Positions 17,722 through 26,930 of a stretch of 64,000 nucleotides of DNA are shown one piece after another. Made by a program: the position numbers and the translations under genes. Under the pieces are notes generated by a model. The model did no database searches, was not told where the DNA came from, and was given only the letters and a program-made list of their open reading frames with translations. Source of the stretch: Lachnospiraceae bacterium. Its GTDB lineage: Bacteria; Bacillota; Clostridia; Lachnospirales; Lachnospiraceae. How positions within the stretch are numbered: position 1 is the stretch's first letter; each line of letters opens with the position of its first letter. The DNA lies in assembly GCA_029068555.1 (NCBI GenBank), contig JAIECJ010000029.1, positions 1 to 64,000 of the forward strand. Reading direction: 5' to 3'.

Positions 17722-18783
17722 GGACTCCATCTGGTCAGAAACTGGACTCGTGAGCCGAAGCCGTCTGCGCAGCTGTCCGCATGCACCGTCGATATCCCTT
17801 CCCATCTCTCTGCGAATAGTAACATTGATGTGTTTTTTCTCCAGTTTGTTTTTAAAATTTAGGATATCCCTGCGCTCCGATGCAATATAATCCCGTTCCT
17901 GAATTGGGTTGACAGGAATCAGGTTAATATGACAGTTAAGATCGCCGACCAGACTGCACAGATTATCCGCATCCTCATCTGTATCGTTGACCCCGCCAAC
18001 AAGACTATATTCAAACGTGACACGCCTGCCTGTCTGTTCATAGTAATAGCGGCAGGCAGCAATAACTTCGTTAATATCGTATTTATTTGCAACTGGCATT
18101 AGCTCGCGCCTTTTCTCCTGTGTAGAACCATGCAGTGACAGAGCCAGCGTAATCTGAAGTTTTTCATCCGCAAGACGCCGCATATTCTCCACAATACCGC
18201 ATGTCGAAACCGTAATACTTCGCTGACTGATATTCAATCCATTCTCATCCGTTACCATATGTATAAAACGGAGCAGGTTGTCATAATTGTCAAGTGGCTC
18301 CCCTGTCCCCATAACAACAATATTCGACACACGTTCTCCTGTGCTTTTTGATATGGCATATATCTGATCCAACATCTCCGACGGTGTCAAATTTCTCTCT
18401 AACCCTTCAAGCGTTGATGCGCAGAACCTGCAGCCCATACGGCAGCCAACCTGTGATGAAATGCAGACAGAGTTGCCATGATGGTACTGCATCCATACAC
18501 TTTCCACATAATTACCATCCGGAAGCGCAAAAAGGTACTTTCTTGTTCCGTCAATCTTCGATATCTGGACTGTAACCTCCTTCAGTGATATATACGGATA
18601 ATCCCGCGCCAGACATTCCCTTAGTTTTTTTGGTATATTTGTCATTACATCATAGTTCCGCGCCATTTTTACGTGCATCCATTCATATAACTGTTTCGCG
18701 CGAAATGCTTTCTCACCCATCTTTTCTACTTCAAGCGTTAATTCATCCAGTGAGAGTGATTTTATATCCATATCCTTATTCAT
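17719..18783 (-). CDS. rlmN: 23S rRNA (adenine2503-C2)/tRNA methyltransferase RlmN
   Basis: Radical-SAM enzyme that methylates C2 of A2503 in 23S rRNA. The iron-sulfur motif CRMGCRFCAST (CxxxCxxC) is preceded by QVGCRMGC. GTGEPLDNY and the AACRYYYEQTGRRVTFEY block are present, and the catalytic C-terminal Cys is in the DGACGQLRRR region. After this the normal protein ends within a few residues, whereas this one carries LRLTSPVSDQMES and takes its stop codon from a family 3 repeat. GGAGGTG lies about 11 bases upstream of the ATG, and rsmB ends 8 bp before. Confidence 0.95.
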   Translation of the reverse strand: MNKDMDIKSLSLDELTLEVEKMGEKAFRAKQLYEWMHVKMARNYDVMTNIPKKLRECLARDYPYISLKEVTVQISKIDGTRKYLFALPDGNYVESVWMQYHHGNSVCISSQVGCRMGCRFCASTLEGLERNLTPSEMLDQIYAISKSTGERVSNIVVMGTGEPLDNYDNLLRFIHMVTDENGLNISQRSITVSTCGIVENMRRLADEKLQITLALSLHGSTQEKRRELMPVANKYDINEVIAACRYYYEQTGRRVTFEYSLVGGVNDTDEDADNLCSLVGDLNCHINLIPVNPIQERDYIASERRDILNFKNKLEKKHINVTIRREMGRDIDGACGQLRRRLRLTSPVSDQMES

Positions 18784-18791
18784 TTCAAATC

Positions 18792-20180
18792 CTACACCTC
18801 CGAAGCTTCGAATATGCTGATAAAAAATCCGTCTGTTTCATGTATTCCCGGCAGTAACTGCAAATATCCGTCTCTGGTGGTATCTGTATGTAAACTCTTT
18901 GGCAATGTATCATCAAGTGACACAGGTGTCAATTTCATTTCATTTTTCAGCCACATAAAGTTCTTTTCATTCTCGTCACTGTTTATCGTACACGTACTAA
19001 AAAGCAGCCTGCCTCCTGGTTTCACATAGGACACTGCCACCTGTAATATTTTCCTCTGAAGTTTTATGATGTCCGTGGCTGCCTCCGGCGTGATATTGTA
19101 CTTGATATCCCTTTTCCTGCCAATCACGCCAAGCCCTGAGCAGGGAACATCCGCAATTACAATATCTGCTGTACCGACCAGCTCATCCTCTTTCAGACAT
19201 GCATCCCCTACAGCTGCCACTGCATGTTTCAGTCCGCACCTGTCAAAGTTCTGCTGCATCAGCATTATCTTATTCTGTGAGATATCTCTTGAGACAACAG
19301 CATAATTGACACCACATTTCTCCAGCATATCCGCAGCAAGCATTGATTTGCCACCTGGTGCCGCACAAAGGTCAAGAACACGCATAGGTTTTGCACTATC
19401 GCCACAAGCAATTTTTTCGATTCCGAGGGCAGTAACTGCAAGCATTGAACTGACATCCTGTATCACAAATGCCCCGTTTTCATAATAGGGCAGTCTTGTG
19501 ATGTCATCCGTTCCTGACACATTGTATGCATAAGGCAGGTACGGATGTCCTTCCATCTTACCCCCCTGCCTCACAATTGCCTCCTGTACAGCGTGCACGG
19601 CACTGTCGATATCTACCTCTGTTATCTCAGGAACATCCCTGAACCGAAGCGTTACAGGTTTTTCCCTGAGCAATCCCGCCAGCACAAGCTCTGTCCTTTC
19701 CTGTCCAAGCTGTGCCGTCCACATATCCACAATCCATTCCGGCATGGAATACTTTACAGACAGGTTTGTGTACTCGATACTTTCCTTATTGCGTGCGATG
19801 TTTCTCAGCACACCGTTCACAAAACCTTTCAGTGTGGCGAATCCCTTTTTCTGGGCAAGTTTCACCGCCTCGTTACATGCTGCCGCATCCGGCACTGCAT
19901 CCATATACAATATCTGGTAAGCACCCATCCGCATAATGACGCGTATCACTTTTTTCATTTTATGAACTTTTACCTTGGAAAACTCGTTTATCACATAGTC
20001 AAGCTCGATCTGCCGCTCTAAAATTCCCTCATACAGGCGTTTTATAAATGACTTCTCCTGCTGCGCCAGATAATTGTATTTGTTAAGCACATCCCTCACA
20101 ATCACATGGGAATAAACGTTCTCCGTCAGAAGCATCTCCATCACAAGCATGCGCAGGTTCACATTTCCATCCATCATCAA
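18792..20180 (-). CDS. rsmB: 16S rRNA (cytosine967-C5)-methyltransferase
   Basis: SAM-dependent RNA m5C methyltransferase. The N-terminal NusB-like RNA-binding domain covers about residues 5-140. The C-terminal Rossmann domain (about 170-460) has DLCAAPGGKS for SAM, DVPCSGLG, and the catalytic cysteine in FSTCTINSDENEKN. At 462 residues it is typical. Its start overlaps the yugP stop by 4 bp (ATGA), and it is followed closely by rlmN, a common Firmicutes order (def-fmt-yugP-rsmB-rlmN-prpC-prkC). Confidence 0.96.
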   Translation of the reverse strand: MMMDGNVNLRMLVMEMLLTENVYSHVIVRDVLNKYNYLAQQEKSFIKRLYEGILERQIELDYVINEFSKVKVHKMKKVIRVIMRMGAYQILYMDAVPDAAACNEAVKLAQKKGFATLKGFVNGVLRNIARNKESIEYTNLSVKYSMPEWIVDMWTAQLGQERTELVLAGLLREKPVTLRFRDVPEITEVDIDSAVHAVQEAIVRQGGKMEGHPYLPYAYNVSGTDDITRLPYYENGAFVIQDVSSMLAVTALGIEKIACGDSAKPMRVLDLCAAPGGKSMLAADMLEKCGVNYAVVSRDISQNKIMLMQQNFDRCGLKHAVAAVGDACLKEDELVGTADIVIADVPCSGLGVIGRKRDIKYNITPEAATDIIKLQRKILQVAVSYVKPGGRLLFSTCTINSDENEKNFMWLKNEMKLTPVSLDDTLPKSLHTDTTRDGYLQLLPGIHETDGFFISIFEASEV

Positions 20181-20875
20181 TCATTCCTTTTCCCAAACAG
20201 CATCACGAGCCGCAGAAGCTGTAATATAGAGGCTGCTGCTGCCGCTACATACGTATATGCCGCCGCCTTTAATACCTTTGCACTTTTTCTGCGCTCGTCA
20301 CTTGTCACGATGCCATACTGTTCAATGCAGACAAGTGCCCTTTTGGAAGCATCAAATTCTACCGGAAGCGTCACAATCTGAAAAAGCACCGCTATTGAAA
20401 ACACCCAGATACCAATGTTTACAAGCACTGGATTGCTGCCTAGTATCAATCCCAAAATAATAATGGGAATTCCAAGTCTTGAACCAATATTCGCCGCCGG
20501 GACAAGTGCTGTCCTGATATTTAGCGGCGCATATCCCTCATGATGCTGCATGACATGTCCGCATTCATGGGCAGCCACACCGATCGCTGCTACTGAACTG
20601 GAAGAATATACACTGTCAGACAGCCGCACTACTTTCTTTGACGGGTCATAATGGTCGGTCAGATTTCCCCTGATATGCTCCACACGCACATCATGAATCC
20701 CCTTACTTCTCAGAATCGCTTCAGCAGTCTGTGCCCCAGTCATGCCTGACATACTACGCTCCCTTGCATATTTATGAAATGTAGAATTCACTCTCGCCGA
20801 CGCAATCATGCTGAGAACTGCCCCTATCAGTACCAATATATAGGTTGGGTCGAAATAATATCTAAAATACGGCAT
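20177..20875 (-). CDS. Zinc metallopeptidase, YugP family
   Basis: Membrane-associated predicted neutral zinc protease of unknown substrate. The protein has an N-terminal membrane helix, the zinc site AAHECGHVMQHH (HExxH variant HECGH) around residue 105, and two or three hydrophobic segments toward the C-terminus. Start at 20875 is preferred because AGGAGG lies 4 bases upstream. This gives 232 residues, the family norm. It is coupled to rsmB by overlap. YugP-like genes often sit in this operon, but no functional link to translation genes is proven. Confidence 0.9.
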   Translation of the reverse strand: MPYFRYYFDPTYILVLIGAVLSMIASARVNSTFHKYARERSMSGMTGAQTAEAILRSKGIHDVRVEHIRGNLTDHYDPSKKVVRLSDSVYSSSSVAAIGVAAHECGHVMQHHEGYAPLNIRTALVPAANIGSRLGIPIIILGLILGSNPVLVNIGIWVFSIAVLFQIVTLPVEFDASKRALVCIEQYGIVTSDERRKSAKVLKAAAYTYVAAAAASILQLLRLVMLFGKRND

Positions 20876-20912
20876 AAATCCTCCTTTCCTGTCCATAGAC
20901 AGACAATATGCC

Positions 20913-21119
20913 AGAACGTGTTTAGAAAATGTTTTTTAACAGATGTTCATCGTACTTTGTGGGAAATTTGTGCCAAATGAAGGAGACATAGGGGTCAAAG
21001 GCATAAAGGGCAATGCCTTATGTTGACTGAATTTGGCGCAAATATCACGCAAAGTGGTGAATACGACGCTTTGGCGTCGCTATGCAGGTGGCAGGAATGA
21101 TTTTTCAAACACGCTCTAG
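20913..21119. repeat. Family 1 MITE-like repeat between yugP and fmt
   Basis: The left end AGAACGTGTTTAGAAAAT and the right end ATTTTTCAAACACGCTCTAG are inverted repeats. The interior shares AATGAAGGAGACATAGG and AAAGGCATAAAGGGCAATGC with the other copies, and ACGACGCTTTGGCGTCG forms a hairpin. The final CTAG contains the stop codon of fmt on the minus strand. Confidence 0.9.
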
Positions 21120-22060
21120 CACCCAAGGCACATTCCCGCCTTCCATTGGTTTCCGAGCAGAAAACTTTTTGTGTCCATACGCTTTTTGCCTGCAAGCTGC
21201 AATTCGTTAATCCTCAAAATTCCGTTCCCGCATACCACATCAAAAGAGTCCTTTGCAACTGATACAATTGTTCCCGGCTTTTCTGTTCCATTGCTGCCCT
21301 CATATTCTAAAACAACATCACTGTCCCAGATTTTCACCGTTTTTCCCTGATAAGAAGTGTACGCGCTTGGCCACGCGTTCAGTCCCCTGACAAGCCTTTC
21401 AATGACAGCCGCATCCTGTGTCCAGTCTATTCTCCCCATAGATTTATCCATCATTTTTACATGGGTCGCAAAACTCTCATCCTGTTTTACCGGAGTTATC
21501 TCACCCCGTTCAAGCATCGGAAGCGTTTCCACAATCAGCTCCGCCCCTGCCTTTGAAAGCTTGTCAAAAAGACTTTCTGCCGTCTCCTTATCCTCTATTA
21601 TAACCTTTTTCTGCGTAAGTATGTCCCCCGTATCAACGCCTGCGTCCATCTGCATGATCGTGATACCTGTTTCCTTCTCACCGTCAATGATACACTGGTT
21701 TATCGGTGCGGCGCCCCTGTATTTTGGCAAGAGAGACGCATGAATATTGATGCACCCAAATTTCGGCATTTCAAGAATCTGCTTTGACAAAATCTGTCCG
21801 AAAGCCGCCACAACATAGACATCCGCCTCATATGTTTTCAATTTGTCTATCGCTTCCGGTGTCTTTATTTTATCAGGCTGAAACACCGGAATATTATATC
21901 TAAGGGCGCATGCCTTTACTGGTGAGAACTGTACCTGGCCGCTTCTTCCCTTTGGCTTGTCAGGCTGTGTCACAGCTGCCGTCACTTCATGGCCTGCCTT
22001 TATCAACGCCTCAAGCGCTCCCACCGAAAAATCAGGTGTTCCCATATAAACTATCTTCAT
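21116..22060 (-). CDS. fmt: Methionyl-tRNA formyltransferase
   Basis: Formylates initiator Met-tRNA using 10-formyl-tetrahydrofolate. The N-terminus MKIVYMGTPDFSVGALEALI, the catalytic block HASLLPKYRGAAPINQCIIDG (Asn, His and Asp residues of the formyltransferase site) and the C-terminal OB-like domain with LRINELQLAGKKRM are all present. At 314 residues it is full length. The last residues GMCLGC and the TAG stop are at the edge of the family 1 repeat, whose terminal CTAG gives the stop. It follows def by 12 bp. Confidence 0.96.
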   Translation of the reverse strand: MKIVYMGTPDFSVGALEALIKAGHEVTAAVTQPDKPKGRSGQVQFSPVKACALRYNIPVFQPDKIKTPEAIDKLKTYEADVYVVAAFGQILSKQILEMPKFGCINIHASLLPKYRGAAPINQCIIDGEKETGITIMQMDAGVDTGDILTQKKVIIEDKETAESLFDKLSKAGAELIVETLPMLERGEITPVKQDESFATHVKMMDKSMGRIDWTQDAAVIERLVRGLNAWPSAYTSYQGKTVKIWDSDVVLEYEGSNGTEKPGTIVSVAKDSFDVVCGNGILRINELQLAGKKRMDTKSFLLGNQWKAGMCLGC

Positions 22061-22072
22061 TTTCCTGCTCCT

Positions 22073-22552
22073 TTAATCCTCATCCTCAGGCGGCTCAACA
22101 TCCATAAGCTCACCTTCCACTTTCTCGACATAGAGATGTCCGTCAAGATGCTCAAGCTCATGACAAAATGCCCTTGCAAGAAGCTCCTCTCCTTCTATCT
22201 CAAATTCATTCAGTTCCTCATCCTGCGCCACCACTTTCACATAATTCGGTCGTATCACTGATCCTGTTTTTCCTGGCACGCTAAGGCATGCCTCGTTTCC
22301 TTCCTGCTCCCCGCTCATCTCCACGATACGGGGATTGATCAGCAGAATCGGATCTTCCCCTGTCGCATCAATCACGACAATTCTCTTGAGCACGCCTACC
22401 TGCACTGCCGCAAGCCCAACACCATTTGCCTCGTACATCGTCTCAAACATGTCATCTATCAGATCCTGAACCCTCGGTGTTATCTCCTTAACCTCCTTCG
22501 AAACCTTGTTTAAAACGGGATCTCCTATTTCTCTGATTGTTCTGATTGCCAT
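22073..22552 (-). CDS. def: Peptide deformylase
   Basis: Removes the formyl group from nascent proteins, so it is functionally paired with the next gene, fmt. The three metal-site motifs are present: GVGLAAVQVG (about residues 41-50), EACLSVPG with the metal-binding Cys, and HELEHLDGHLYVEK with HExxH. Alanine replaces the usual glycine in the EGCLS motif, a tolerated variant. The 159-residue length fits type 1 enzymes of Clostridia. Confidence 0.96.
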   Translation of the reverse strand: MAIRTIREIGDPVLNKVSKEVKEITPRVQDLIDDMFETMYEANGVGLAAVQVGVLKRIVVIDATGEDPILLINPRIVEMSGEQEGNEACLSVPGKTGSVIRPNYVKVVAQDEELNEFEIEGEELLARAFCHELEHLDGHLYVEKVEGELMDVEPPEDED

Positions 22553-22594
22553 AGCTATTTCCTTACCTTTCCTTATCCAATTTATTTTTCAAAA

Positions 22595-24889
22595 TTAATA
22601 ATTCCTCATAGGATCGAAATCAAACTGCACACTTTCCGTATTCCACCGCATAGTATCAATATACGCCTCAAGTGCATCCTTGATCTCCGTAAGCACATGA
22701 TAATCCCTGTGCTTGATATAAAAAATGTATCGAAATACATCATTTATCTTTCCAATTGATGCCTCTGTAGGTCCGATAATCAAAGGTCTCGCATCACCGG
22801 ACATCCTTTTTGCCTGCTCTGCAAGCTCCTGCGCGTGCCCTGCCCCTGTAAGCGCATCGGATGAAAGTATAAGCACCGCCATCATATGTGCTGCTGGCGG
22901 GTACATCATCAAATCACGGTAGGACATCTCCTCCTCATAAAACCCCTCGTAATCCTGGTTTGCCGCATGTATAATCGCATAGTGCTCCGGCTGGTAGGTC
23001 TGTATGACTACCTCACCCGAAAGTGCACTTCTGCCTGCCCTGCCTGCCGCCTGCGTGAGGAGCTGAAACGTGCGCTCCCCTGCTCTATAATCACCTGCAT
23101 GCAGTGACATGTCCGCTGCCAGAATCCCCACCAGTGTCACTTTCGCAAAGTCATGTCCTTTCACAATCATCTGTGTGCCCACAAGGATATCTGCCTCCTC
23201 ATTGGCAAACTGTGACAAAATCTGTTCATAGCTGTCCTTGTTTCTAGTCGTGTCTGCATCCATCCGAAGTACCCTTGCAGCTGGAAACTCCTTATGTAAA
23301 AGCTCCTCGATCTGCTGTGTTCCCGCCCTGAAACCCAGAATATACTTCGAGCTGCACTGTGGACAGTTTGTCACACCCGGCGTCTCATAGCCGCAGTAAT
23401 GGCAGACCAGTTTACTTATCCTTTTATAACGGTCTGTGTGCTCTGACAGCGACACATCACAGTGCGGACATTTCATAACATACCCGCACGCCCTGCATGA
23501 TACAAACCCGGCATATCCCCTGCGGTTAAGAAAAAGCATCGTCTGCTCTCCCTTCTCAAGCCTGTCACCAATGAGCGCGTGCAGCCGCCTGCTAAATATC
23601 GAACGGTTTCCAGATTTCAATTCCTGCCTTAAGTCCTCCACATATACCTGCGGAAGCTGACCGCCAGCAAGCCGTTCTTTCAGTGCAAAGAGTTTTATCT
23701 CACCTTTCTTTGCTTTAAAATACGACTCAAGAGATGGTGTCGCCGACCCTAGTACCAGAATAGCGTCTTTCATACGGCAGAGTTCCCCTGCCGTCTCTCT
23801 TGCATGATACTTTGGCATATTTTCGCTTTTATAGCTGCCCTCATGCTCCTCGTCTATAATCACGAGTCCGAGCCTTTCAAACGGCGTAAACAACGCCGAT
23901 CGTGGACCTATCATAATATCAATTTCCCCTTTTGCTGCGCGCTCACACTGATCCGATCGCTCACCCGCAGAAAGCCGTGAATTCATGACAGATACTCTTT
24001 CACCAAAACGCTGATAAAAACGCACAAGTGTCTGATACGTGAGTGCGATCTCCGGTATCAGTACAATCGCCTGTCTGCCCTCCGCGATTACTCTGTCTAT
24101 CAGTTCCATATACACTTCCGTCTTCCCGCTTCCTGTCACCCCGTGAATCAGATAAGTCTGACGAACACCAGCTTTGAAGTCTGTGAGAATACTGTCTACA
24201 ATCCTTCCCTGATTTTCAGACAGCGGCTTTCCTTTCTTTTTCTGCCATCCCTCCGCAACATTTTCAGGCAGTGTACTCCGGTAAGTTTCCTCTGACTGAA
24301 CTTCTATAAGTTTTGCCTTTTTCAAAGCCTGAATTGTCTGTACTGTGATGTTGAGTTTTCCTGTGACCAGCGTATATGGCAGTGCTGACTGAACCGAAAG
24401 CTCCTGCATCAGCCTTGCCTTCGCCGTCTGGTGCTTCCGCCCAAACTCTTCTGCCATTCTTGCTGCCGTGTTCCCGTCTGCCATACAAATAATTGTCTTC
24501 CTGACAAGCCGCTTTCGCTTCTGTTTCACGGGAAGTACTGTTTTCAACGCGGAAATCATGGTAGAACCGTAATTTTGCTTTATCCACCAGGCAAGCCTGA
24601 TAGAATCGCCCTGTGCGCTGACCCCGTCCTTCACAATAGAGTCAACTTCCTTTAACCGGCTTTCGTCATACTCTGCTTTGTCTGTAATTTCCATCACATA
24701 GCCATTCATCAGTTTGTTTCCCCGGCCAAAGGGGATTGTCACTGCCATTCCAACAGCTATTTTCCCCATTAATCGTTCAGGTATGCGATACTGAAATGGT
24801 CTGTCAACATTCTCATGGGATATATCTACGATAATATTCGCAAATCTGTCTGTCATTTGTCTGTCAATTCTTTCTGTTCTTTCTGTCAT
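22595..24889 (-). CDS. priA: Primosomal replication protein N' (PriA helicase)
   Basis: 3'-5' DNA helicase that restarts stalled replication forks. The N-terminal DNA-binding domain is followed by Walker A GVTGSGKTEVY, the DEEH box (IIDEEHEGSYKSE), and paired zinc sites (CRACGYVMKCPHC and CHYCGYETPG...CPQC). Helicase motif V/VI blocks QAAGRAGRS come next. At 764 residues it is typical. The start at 24889 overlaps the murE stop by 4 bp. An alternative ATG lies 11 codons downstream, and neither has a strong Shine-Dalgarno, so coupling to murE is likely. Confidence 0.95.
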   Translation of the reverse strand: MTERTERIDRQMTDRFANIIVDISHENVDRPFQYRIPERLMGKIAVGMAVTIPFGRGNKLMNGYVMEITDKAEYDESRLKEVDSIVKDGVSAQGDSIRLAWWIKQNYGSTMISALKTVLPVKQKRKRLVRKTIICMADGNTAARMAEEFGRKHQTAKARLMQELSVQSALPYTLVTGKLNITVQTIQALKKAKLIEVQSEETYRSTLPENVAEGWQKKKGKPLSENQGRIVDSILTDFKAGVRQTYLIHGVTGSGKTEVYMELIDRVIAEGRQAIVLIPEIALTYQTLVRFYQRFGERVSVMNSRLSAGERSDQCERAAKGEIDIMIGPRSALFTPFERLGLVIIDEEHEGSYKSENMPKYHARETAGELCRMKDAILVLGSATPSLESYFKAKKGEIKLFALKERLAGGQLPQVYVEDLRQELKSGNRSIFSRRLHALIGDRLEKGEQTMLFLNRRGYAGFVSCRACGYVMKCPHCDVSLSEHTDRYKRISKLVCHYCGYETPGVTNCPQCSSKYILGFRAGTQQIEELLHKEFPAARVLRMDADTTRNKDSYEQILSQFANEEADILVGTQMIVKGHDFAKVTLVGILAADMSLHAGDYRAGERTFQLLTQAAGRAGRSALSGEVVIQTYQPEHYAIIHAANQDYEGFYEEEMSYRDLMMYPPAAHMMAVLILSSDALTGAGHAQELAEQAKRMSGDARPLIIGPTEASIGKINDVFRYIFYIKHRDYHVLTEIKDALEAYIDTMRWNTESVQFDFDPMRNY

Positions 24890-26370
24890 TTGTCACTTTT
24901 TATCTCATCCAGTATTTCCTGAATGAGTACTCTCTCATCCATCGGATACTTCACACCCTTAATCTCCTGATAGTCCTCATGCCCTTTTCCTGCAAGCACG
25001 ATGATATCTCCCTTCTGCCCATGCGTGATGGCATACCGGATTGCCTCTTTTCGGTCACATATCTCCACATACTTTCCGTCTGTTTTACCGATTCCGGTCC
25101 TGATATCCTCAATAATGTCCTGTGGTTCCTCGTCACGCGGATTGTCAGAGGTAATAATCGTGAGGTCGGCAAGCTTTCCGCTGACCTCGCCCATCTCATA
25201 CCGCCTAAGTCTGGAACGGTTTCCGCCGCACCCGAACAGGCAGACTAGCCGTTTCGGGTGATATTCCCTTAATGTAGTAAGCAGGCTTTCCAGAGCCATA
25301 GCGTTGTGCGCATAGTCAATCATCAGTGTAAAAGCATCCGATACCCTGACCATCTCAATCCTTCCTTTTACAGTCGCTCCCACAAGCGCCGTTTTGATAT
25401 CCTCCTCCTTCACACCAAAGTGCCTGCATATCGCAATCGCTGTAAGCGCATTGTATGCACTGAATTTTCCGGGAATATCGGTCTCTATTTCCATATCCAG
25501 AAGTCCAGATACCCTGAACTTAATCCCAAGAAACCCTGTGCCTGTCACAAGTTCCAGATTACTTCCGCGCAAATCTGCACGCTTGTCAAATCCATACGTC
25601 TCAAGCGCGCAGGTATGATCTGCTGTCACCTGCTTCCAATGCTTGTCATCACAATTTACAATACCGACTCTGCACTGCCGGAAAAGCATCGCCTTGCACG
25701 CGAGATATTCCTCAAAGGAAGCGTGCTCGTTTGGTCCGATATGATCTGGTTCAATATTGGTGAAAATACCATAGTCAAAGAGAAATCCCTGCGTACGGTG
25801 CATCATAAACCCCTGCGAAGACGCTTCCATAACAACTGCATCACACCCCGCATCCTCCATCTCCCTGAAATATTTCTGCAGAATAAAAGATTCGGGTGTC
25901 GTATTGGATGCCGGAATAACCCTGGCTCCTGTATTAATCTCTATTGTCCCCACAAGTCCTACTTTGTACCCCGCTTTTTCCAGTATGTATTTGACAAAAT
26001 ATGCCGTTGTTGTCTTGCCTTTTGTTCCAGTCACCCCAATAATTTTCATGCTGTCAGCCGGATTACCGAAAAAATTGGCAGATATAAATGCCATGGCATA
26101 TCTGGTATCTTCAACCTGAATCACGGTAACCTCTCTATCCTCCGGAAGATCTACTACGTGACTGACTACAAGTGCTGCCGCTCCCTGGCGCACTGCCTCC
26201 GCTGCCGCCGTGTGTCCGTCAAAATTTGCACCCTTTATGCATATAAAAAGACAGTCCTTTGTAATTTTTCTGGAGTCGTTTACCACCTCAGATATCTCCA
26301 CATCCGTACTGCCCTCGATGCACTGGTATTCAAAGCCGCTTAATAACTCTCTGCACTGATACATATTCAT
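24886..26370 (-). CDS. murE: UDP-MurNAc-L-Ala-D-Glu:meso-diaminopimelate ligase
   Basis: Cytoplasmic Mur ligase adding the third residue of the peptidoglycan stem peptide. The ATP loop is GVTGTKGKTTT (about residue 110). The DNPRDEEP motif near residue 410 is the signature for meso-diaminopimelate, so the wall is DAP-type. At 494 residues it is normal. It lies outside the division cluster, first in the priA-def-fmt series. A family 1 repeat ends 14 bases before the ATG, leaving only the AAAGGGGTG ribosome site between, so the promoter lies within or beyond the repeat. Confidence 0.96.
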   Translation of the reverse strand: MNMYQCRELLSGFEYQCIEGSTDVEISEVVNDSRKITKDCLFICIKGANFDGHTAAAEAVRQGAAALVVSHVVDLPEDREVTVIQVEDTRYAMAFISANFFGNPADSMKIIGVTGTKGKTTTAYFVKYILEKAGYKVGLVGTIEINTGARVIPASNTTPESFILQKYFREMEDAGCDAVVMEASSQGFMMHRTQGFLFDYGIFTNIEPDHIGPNEHASFEEYLACKAMLFRQCRVGIVNCDDKHWKQVTADHTCALETYGFDKRADLRGSNLELVTGTGFLGIKFRVSGLLDMEIETDIPGKFSAYNALTAIAICRHFGVKEEDIKTALVGATVKGRIEMVRVSDAFTLMIDYAHNAMALESLLTTLREYHPKRLVCLFGCGGNRSRLRRYEMGEVSGKLADLTIITSDNPRDEEPQDIIEDIRTGIGKTDGKYVEICDRKEAIRYAITHGQKGDIIVLAGKGHEDYQEIKGVKYPMDERVLIQEILDEIKSDK

Positions 26371-26384
26371 CTCACACCCCTTTG

Positions 26385-26611
26385 CTAGAGCGTGTTTGAA
26401 AAATCATTCCTGCCACCTGCATAACGACGCTAAAGCGTCGTATTCACCACTTTGTGTGATATTTGCGCCAAATTCAGTCAACATAAGGCATTGCCCTTTA
26501 TGCCTTTGCCCCCTATGCCTCCTTCATTTGGCTAATCATCTGTAAGATGATTTAATCTCCCACAAACTGTGACGCACATCTGGCAGAAAGCATTTTTCAA
26601 ACACGCTCTAG
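26385..26611. repeat. Family 1 MITE-like repeat upstream of murE (complete copy)
   Basis: Perfect 20-bp terminal inverted repeats, CTAGAGCGTGTTTGAAAAAT at the left and its complement at the right, bound a 227-bp element without a real gene. The interior is in reverse orientation relative to the copies at 9404 and 20913. It contains the palindrome ACGACGCTAAAGCGTCGT and the block GGCATTGCCCTTTATGCC. It is the longest intact copy in the window. Confidence 0.92.
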
Positions 26612-26930
26612 GCTGTTCAATCCTAATGCTTTATATAAATTTATGAACTCTATTCTAAAGAATACCATATCCCCCTTTAATTATCAAGAAAAGAAAACGT
26701 TTCGCGTATAAATACAATAAGAGCCAGGATAGACCTGACTCTTACCGTATATTTTCTTATGAGGGGGGAGATAGTGAGTGCTTCAACTATCTGTATATTA
26801 CTATACCCATTAAATGTGTCAAAAATGTGTTTAAATCATAAAAATAGAATAATTTTTCTTAACAAACAATAAATCATGTTAATTTTTAACCTCAAAACTG
26901 TTAAAAACAGCTTGTTATACCCCATAGAAG
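26612..26930. other. AT-rich gap with hairpin and polypurine tract
   Basis: No gene is convincing here. At 26719-26743 AAGAGCCAGG and CCTGACTCTT form a hairpin with one mismatch. At about 26761-26770 a GAGGGGGGAG tract looks like a ribosome binding site. It is followed by a short plus-strand frame of some 33 codons from GTG with no recognisable similarity. Near 26893-26912 a weak CTGTT-AACAG hairpin could end recJ transcription. Confidence 0.35.

Noticed and set aside
20995-21195. Minus-strand 66-codon frame with the peptide ACLKNHSCHL
   Set aside because: It is a translation of the family 1 repeat; the same peptide appears in the copy at 46017 and it overlaps the fmt end out of frame.
25306-26343. 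345-codon plus-strand frame
   Set aside because: It is antisense to murE for its whole length, has odd Cys/His/Arg-rich composition and no ribosome site, while murE has clear motifs.
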